Of a DNA stretch of 64,000 nucleotides, positions 59,564 through 64,000 are shown piece after piece (within the stretch, counting starts at the first letter, position 1; every line of letters begins with the position of its first letter). The notes beneath the pieces were generated by a model that saw only the letters and a list, made by a program, of their open reading frames with translations, was not told the origin of the DNA and ran no database searches. Both the position numbers and the translations under genes were made by a program. This stretch comes from Streptomyces sp. NBC_00236 (GTDB lineage Bacteria > Actinomycetota > Actinomycetes > Streptomycetales > Streptomycetaceae), in NCBI RefSeq assembly GCF_036195045.1, contig NZ_CP108100.1, positions 3,472,001-3,536,000 on the forward strand, written 5' to 3'.

Positions 59564-60883
59564 ATGGCCGACCGCTATCTGCACCTCACCAGCACGACAA
59601 CCGGCCGATTCCTGACCCGGAGACTCGGCCTGCCCCAGCCCGCACGGCTGCGCCGCTGGACCCTGGAGACGCCGACACTGCCCGGCCCGGTCCTCCACCT
59701 CACCGCCGGGGACTCCGCCGTCACGGACGCACTCGGCACCGTCCTCGCCGCCTGCGGTCCCGAGATCGTGGCCCACGCCGAACGGCCCGCCGGAATCGTC
59801 CTGGACGCGACCGCCGTCGACACCGCCGCCGGCCTCGCAGCCGTGCACGCCGCACTCCACCCGGTCGTCCGCTCGCTCGCACCCGGCGGCCGCATCGTCG
59901 TCCTCGGGGTGCGCCCGTCCCCGGACGACCACCACCAGGCCGCCGCCCAGCAGGCCCTCGAAGGGTTCGTGCGCTCCCTGGGCAAGGAGATAGGCAAGGG
60001 CGCCACGGTGCAACTGGTGCGCATCGCCCCCGGCTCGGTCGCCGGTGCCGGGTCCACCCTGCGCTTCCTGCTCTCACCCCGGTCCGCGTACATCAGCGGC
60101 CAGGTCATCGAGGTGACCGACGCCGCTCCCGACCCCGTCGCCGACTGGGCGGCCCCCCTCACCGGCCGCACCGCACTGGTCACCGGCGCCGCCCGCGGCA
60201 TCGGCGCCTCGGTCGCCTCCGTCCTCGCCCGGGACGGCGCCCACGTCATCTGCCTGGACATCCCGCAGGCCCGGGAAGACCTCGTCCGCACCGCCGACCG
60301 GCTCGGCGCCACCGCCCTGCCGCTGGACATCACCGCCGCCGACGCGGCCGAACGGATCGCCGCCGCGGCCCCGGACGGCCTCGACATCCTCGTCCACAAC
60401 GCCGGCATCACCCGCGACCGCCGCCTCGCCAACATGCCCGCCGACCGCTGGGCCCCGGTCATCGACGTCAACCTCGACAGCGTCCTGCGCACCACCGACG
60501 CGCTGCTCAAGGCCGGAACCGTCAACCGCGGCGGCCGGATCGTCGCCACGGCCTCCATCGCGGGCATCGCCGGCAACAACGGCCAGACGAACTACGCGGC
60601 CAGCAAGGCCGGCATCATCGGCCTCGTCCGCTCACTCGCCCCGCGCGCCGCCGCCGACCACGGCGTCACGGTCAACGCGGTGGCCCCCGGCTTCATCGAG
60701 ACGAAGATGACCGCGGCCGTCCCGCTCTTCATCCGCGAGGCGGGCCGCCGCATGAACTCCCTCTCTCAGGGCGGCCTCCCGGTCGACGTCGCCGAGACGA
60801 CAGCGTGGTTCGCCCAGCCCGCGTCGAGTGCCGTCAACGGCCAGATCGTCCGGGTCTGCGGCCAGAGCCTGCTGGGAGCGTGA
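59564..60883 (+). CDS. High-molecular-weight 3-oxoacyl-reductase (FabG4-like)
   Basis: A 439-residue double-Rossmann protein. The N-terminal half (1-200) is a degenerate flavodoxin-like domain. The C-terminal half (about 205-439) is an SDR with GAARGIG, NAGITRD, catalytic serine in ATASIAG and Tyr in NYAASKAGI. HMwFabG/FabG4 proteins reduce longer 3-oxoacyl-CoA substrates with NADH. The stop overlaps the GTG of the MaoC gene, which supports a shared role in the 3-hydroxyacyl-CoA steps. Confidence 0.9.
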   Translation: MADRYLHLTSTTTGRFLTRRLGLPQPARLRRWTLETPTLPGPVLHLTAGDSAVTDALGTVLAACGPEIVAHAERPAGIVLDATAVDTAAGLAAVHAALHPVVRSLAPGGRIVVLGVRPSPDDHHQAAAQQALEGFVRSLGKEIGKGATVQLVRIAPGSVAGAGSTLRFLLSPRSAYISGQVIEVTDAAPDPVADWAAPLTGRTALVTGAARGIGASVASVLARDGAHVICLDIPQAREDLVRTADRLGATALPLDITAADAAERIAAAAPDGLDILVHNAGITRDRRLANMPADRWAPVIDVNLDSVLRTTDALLKAGTVNRGGRIVATASIAGIAGNNGQTNYAASKAGIIGLVRSLAPRAAADHGVTVNAVAPGFIETKMTAAVPLFIREAGRRMNSLSQGGLPVDVAETTAWFAQPASSAVNGQIVRVCGQSLLGA

Positions 60884-61734
60884 CCCGGATGCCGAGCCTG
60901 CTGCTGTCCCTGGCGCGCGGCGCCGTCACCTCCCCGTTCAAGCGCGCGGGCAGGCCGGACGCCACCCTGCCGCCCGACCGCCACCACCGGCCGGCCGCAC
61001 CGATCGCCCCCGGGCCCCTGGCCGCGTACCGCAGGATCTGCGCCTTCCCGGAGACCGGCCCCCTCCCGGCCACCTACCCGCACGTCCTGGCCTTCCCGCT
61101 CGCCATGCGGCTGATGACCGGGCGGCGCTTCCCCCTGCCGGTCACCGGACTCGTCCACACCTGGATCGAGATCACCGCCCACCGGGTGCTGCACCCCACC
61201 GACCTTCTTGAACTCACGGTGTACGCAGAGCGGTTGACGCCGCACCGGCGCGGCACCGAGGTCACCGTGGTCACGGAGGCGAGGCTGGCGGACGAGCTGG
61301 TGTGGGAGTCCCGCAGCGGCTACCTGTCCCGCCATGCGACACGTACCGAGACCACTTCCGCACCCGCGCCCGAACCGGCACTCCCCGCCGTCACCGACTG
61401 GCGGCTGCCCGCCGGCCTCGGACGGCGCTACGGGGCCGCCTCCGGCGACCGCAACCCGATCCACCTGTACCCGCTGACCGCCCGGCTGTTCGGCTTCCCC
61501 CGCGCCATCGCCCACGGCATGTGGACCGTCGCCCGCTGCCTCGCCGAAGCCCCGCAGCCGCACGGGGCCCACTCGGTACGCGCCGACTTCAGGGCCCCCG
61601 TCCTGCTGCCCGGCACCGTCACCTACGCCTCGGACGGCACCGCCTTCCAGCTGCGCGGCGACGGCGGGCGCGTCCACCTCACCGGGACGACGGCGAGGAC
61701 TGTCCCGGAGGCTGCCAGGGACGGCCGTTCATGA
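60880..61734 (+). CDS. MaoC-like dehydratase (HtdX/FAS1-type double hot-dog)
   Basis: A 284-residue protein with two hot-dog folds. The second half holds the hydratase motif YGAASGDRNPIHLYPLTARL and RAIAHGMWT, with the catalytic Asp and His. It probably hydrates or dehydrates medium- to long-chain enoyl/3-hydroxyacyl-CoA esters. The GTG overlaps the FabG stop; an ATG nine bases further is an alternative. Its last 56 bases overlap the 3' end of the convergent TetR gene. Confidence 0.88.
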   Translation: MTRMPSLLLSLARGAVTSPFKRAGRPDATLPPDRHHRPAAPIAPGPLAAYRRICAFPETGPLPATYPHVLAFPLAMRLMTGRRFPLPVTGLVHTWIEITAHRVLHPTDLLELTVYAERLTPHRRGTEVTVVTEARLADELVWESRSGYLSRHATRTETTSAPAPEPALPAVTDWRLPAGLGRRYGAASGDRNPIHLYPLTARLFGFPRAIAHGMWTVARCLAEAPQPHGAHSVRADFRAPVLLPGTVTYASDGTAFQLRGDGGRVHLTGTTARTVPEAARDGRS

Positions 61735-62341
61735 GGTTCTCCAGGCCGGCCCAGGAGAAGTTCATCAAGGTGGCCGCCGCCTCCTTGGCCGAGACACCCG
61801 GAGTCTCGTTCGCCCATCCGGCGAGCGCCTCCGCGGCGCCCACCAACGCCTGCGCCAGCCCCGTCACATCGCGGTCGGGGAGCGCCGGATCATGGTGCGC
61901 CTCGCGCGCCGCGGCGCCGATGAGACCCGTCACGAACGCAACGATCTCCTCACGCATCACGTTCACCTCACCGGCGAACGGCTCCCCGTGCGTCCGCGCC
62001 TGCCGGTAGAGCACCGCCCAGCCGTCCGGGTTCTCCGCGGTGTGCGTGAAGAACGCCCGCAGCCCCTCCCAGAGTTGCCGGTCCGCCGGAAGCCCCGGCT
62101 GAACACCCGCCTGCACGGCTGCGACCAGCGCTTTCGCCTCACGCCCGATACAGGCGGAGAAGAGTTCGTCCTTGGAATTCAGATAGAGATAGACCAACGG
62201 CTTGGACACGCCGGCCAGCTCCGCGATCTCGTCCATCGAGGCCGCACGGAATCCACGCTGCCCGAAGATCTGCACCGCGGCGTCCATCATCTGCTGCTCA
62301 CGCACCGCGCGCGGCATCCGTTTGCTCTTCACAGCACCCAC
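61679..62341 (-). CDS. TetR-family regulator of the fatty-acid genes
   Basis: A 220-residue regulator. The HTH (residues about 10-56) contains MDEIAELAGVSKPLVYLYLNSKDELF, followed by a TetR_C-type ligand domain rich in hydrophobics that could bind acyl-CoA. GTG start with GGAGGAA six bases upstream. It overlaps the tail of the convergent MaoC gene. Candidate sites are the triple GAGTAA/TTACTC element at 59514-59535 and a weaker copy in front of its own start. Confidence 0.85.
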   Translation of the reverse strand: MGAVKSKRMPRAVREQQMMDAAVQIFGQRGFRAASMDEIAELAGVSKPLVYLYLNSKDELFSACIGREAKALVAAVQAGVQPGLPADRQLWEGLRAFFTHTAENPDGWAVLYRQARTHGEPFAGEVNVMREEIVAFVTGLIGAAAREAHHDPALPDRDVTGLAQALVGAAEALAGWANETPGVSAKEAAATLMNFSWAGLENLMNGRPWQPPGQSSPSSR

Positions 62342-62367
62342 GTCGACTTCCTCCCACCCCCGATGCG

Positions 62368-62381
62368 CTACTCCTCGGTAA
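62368..62381. promoter_or_regulatory. Candidate autoregulatory site of the TetR gene
   Basis: CTACTCCTCGGTAA agrees at 10 of 14 positions with TTACTC-CA-GAGTAA from the thiolase/fabG region and lies 27 bases upstream of the GTG. Confidence 0.35.
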
Positions 62382-62586
62382 GCGTACGGCGCGGGGCGCC
62401 TCGCCGTCGTACGGAGCGGGGTTCACCCGGCCCGGGCGGCCGGAAGTCGTACCCCACGACGCACGGAAGCGCCCCCGGCCCACAGCGGACGAGCCGAGAC
62501 CGGTTGCAGGCGTCACGGTCGAGGACCTTCTCGCGAGCCGAGACGAGCACCGGCACAACAGCTTGACCGGCACCATTCGTAACTGT

Positions 62587-62603
62587 TTGACATGTATGCA
62601 TGT
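62587..62603 (+). promoter_or_regulatory. -35 box and palindrome upstream of the recombinase
   Basis: A perfect TTGACA (62587-62592) leads into ACATG-TATG-CATGT (62590-62603), a 5+5 inverted repeat. It may be the operator of the recombinase gene or part of an attachment site; no second copy is present in the window. The rest of 62382-62586 shows nothing clear. Confidence 0.4.
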
Positions 62604-62635
62604 TGTACAGCGCGGTATGACAGTCGGAGGGTTCC

Positions 62636-64000
62636 ATGTCCAAGCCGCAACGTGTGGCCATCTATGTCCGGATCAGCAAGGACCGCAAGGGTCAGGAACT
62701 CGGCATCAACCGCCAGGAGAACGCGTGCCGGGAGTTGTGCGCCCGCCTCGGGTGGACCCTCTACAAGGTTTACTCCGAGAACGACACATCCGCCTCCACC
62801 ACCAGCAAGCGCAAGCGCCCCGCGTACACGGAGATGCTGCGCGACGCCCGTGACGGGCTGGTGGACGCGATCGTCGTCTACTCCATCGACCGCCTGACTC
62901 GTCGCATCTCCGAATTGACCAGTTTCCTCGAAGATCAGAAGGAGCACGGCTTCGCCTTCGCCACGACCGAGGGCGAAGACACCGATACGGCCAACGGGCG
63001 CATGATTCTGACGATCAAGGGTGCCGTCGCTCAGCAGGAGACAGAACGCATGTCGGAGCGCATTAACGGCTCATTGCTTCAGCGGCGCGAAAAGGGCAAG
63101 CCACACGCAGGCGGTCCCCGCGTCTTCGGGTTCGTCCCGGACTCGGGCTTTCAGCAGGTCGTTCCCGAGGAGGCGGAGTTGATCGTGCGAGGGTACGACA
63201 TGCTCATGAGCGTCCCGGCAAAGACGCCCGGAGACGTGGCGCGTCTCTGGAACGAGGCGGGCGCCCGATCTCCCGGCGGAACCGCCTGGTCGATCCAGAA
63301 GGTCAAGCGGGTGTACCGGTCCGAACGGATCGGCGGGATCATCACGTACAAGGGGCAGGACATCGGAGACAGCATCTATCCCCACCCGCTCACCCGCACA
63401 CAGTGGGACAACGTCCAAACGGTTCTGAACGGTCGGGCAACTCCCGCCGCGCAGGGGTCCGGCAAGCGCAAGCACCTGTACTCGGGCTTCCTCAAGTGCG
63501 GACACTGCCAGTCGATCATGCGTGTTCAGTGGGCGACGATCCAGGGCCGGACGTTCCGACGGACGCTCTGCCACTCGGGCCAGGTGGGCCACAACGGTGA
63601 ACTGGGCTGCGGGAAGGTGAGCCGGTCGTACGCCTGGATCGAGGAGCAGTTGAACGAGGTGGTCGAAGCAGCCTTGGCATCGCGGCGGCCGCAGCCGCAG
63701 GAGGTACCTGCCATGGACTTGTCCGGGCCGATTGCAGTGCAGGAGGAGCGGATCAGGAACCTGCGCCAGCGGTGGAAGGACGACAACATGACAGACGAGG
63801 ACTACTTCGACTCGCTCGGCCACATTCGCGGCGAATTGCAGGCCCTACGCACCCGCGAGGCGGCAACGGTCGTCAGGCAGTCGCGCCGCGTGGTTGACGC
63901 ATTGGCTGTGTGGAACGACTCGGCCGAGAACCTTGACCGACGACGGGCGATCGTTGCGCAGGTGATCGAGACGGTCGAAGTCTTCAGCATCGGCCGCGGA
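62636..64000 (+). CDS. Large serine recombinase/integrase (3' end outside window)
   Basis: The first 455 codons of a recombinase. The resolvase domain (residues about 5-150) has the catalytic Ser14 in YVRIS. A recombinase domain follows (GGPRVFGFVPD onward, to about 260). A zinc-ribbon region has CGHC (near 288-291) and later CGK, and then a probable coiled coil, as in phage and ICE serine integrases. The ATG has GGAGGG four bases upstream. It is probably at the edge of an integrated element that lies to the right. Confidence 0.93.
   Translation, partial: MSKPQRVAIYVRISKDRKGQELGINRQENACRELCARLGWTLYKVYSENDTSASTTSKRKRPAYTEMLRDARDGLVDAIVVYSIDRLTRRISELTSFLEDQKEHGFAFATTEGEDTDTANGRMILTIKGAVAQQETERMSERINGSLLQRREKGKPHAGGPRVFGFVPDSGFQQVVPEEAELIVRGYDMLMSVPAKTPGDVARLWNEAGARSPGGTAWSIQKVKRVYRSERIGGIITYKGQDIGDSIYPHPLTRTQWDNVQTVLNGRATPAAQGSGKRKHLYSGFLKCGHCQSIMRVQWATIQGRTFRRTLCHSGQVGHNGELGCGKVSRSYAWIEEQLNEVVEAALASRRPQPQEVPAMDLSGPIAVQEERIRNLRQRWKDDNMTDEDYFDSLGHIRGELQALRTREAATVVRQSRRVVDALAVWNDSAENLDRRRAIVAQVIETVEVFSIGRG

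Overview
The window reads as a chromosomal segment of a Streptomyces-like actinobacterium. Base composition is very GC-rich with strong third-position bias. GTG and TTG starts and 4-base ATGA/GTGA gene overlaps are common. Family markers agree: WhiJ-type HTH/DUF5753 plus DUF397 pairs, a bifunctional F420 enzyme (FbiC) with several F420/LLM oxidoreductases, a TipAL-type MerR regulator, and the dispersed actinomycete terminator-like repeat. No rRNA, tRNA or CRISPR array was seen.

Layout. 0-7.3 kb: an edge-truncated ADP-ribosylglycohydrolase homologue lacking its metal-binding aspartates, a decayed WhiJ-type remnant with an intact DUF397 partner, an SDR, an Rpn-like nuclease-fold protein, fbiC and a HAD hydrolase. 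7.4-25.7 kb: the largest functional block. The operon iolG-E-C-aldolase-B-D breaks down myo-inositol. It is divergent from a GntR/UTRA regulator, followed by a Pit-type phosphate transporter with a DUF47 partner, a secreted beta-propeller phytase, and a divergent ABC importer operon that continues into two HAD phosphatases, an inositol-monophosphatase-family enzyme and a third HAD phosphatase. The motif TATGT-N4-ACATA (one or no mismatch) lies in both divergent control regions. I read this as one regulon that takes phytate outside the cell to central metabolites and phosphate inside it.

25.7-38.5 kb: small regulatory and stress modules. These are TetR/SRPBCC with two clear operators, a Phd/YefM-ParE toxin-antitoxin pair, a DinB/maleylpyruvate-isomerase-type protein, a VanZ-like protein, a two-component system, an ArsR-like regulator with a hydrolase, VOC proteins, a secreted Ig-like protein, a Ser/Thr kinase, a DUF4333 lipoprotein and a complete WhiJ-type trio (ATPase, HTH, DUF397). 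38.6-49.1 kb: a lineage-specific stretch of hypothetical genes. It includes a cluster of hairpins in front of a frameshifted HTH gene, and a 262-residue protein that by eye contains two histone folds (H2A-like then H4-like). A TipAL-like regulator with an internal TipAS-type start, an LRV-repeat protein, an F420 oxidoreductase and a second copy of the secreted Ig-like family follow.

49.2-62.4 kb: catabolic genes. They are an aldehyde dehydrogenase, an N-acyl-D-amino-acid deacylase-type amidohydrolase, two LLM oxidoreductases and an SDR, with a shared TGACGG-N3-RTCA motif at the LLM promoters. A fatty-acid set follows (FadD, FadA thiolase, high-molecular-weight FabG, MaoC dehydratase) controlled by a TetR protein with an inferred operator. 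62.6 kb to the end: a large serine recombinase cut by the window edge, probably marking one end of an integrated element.
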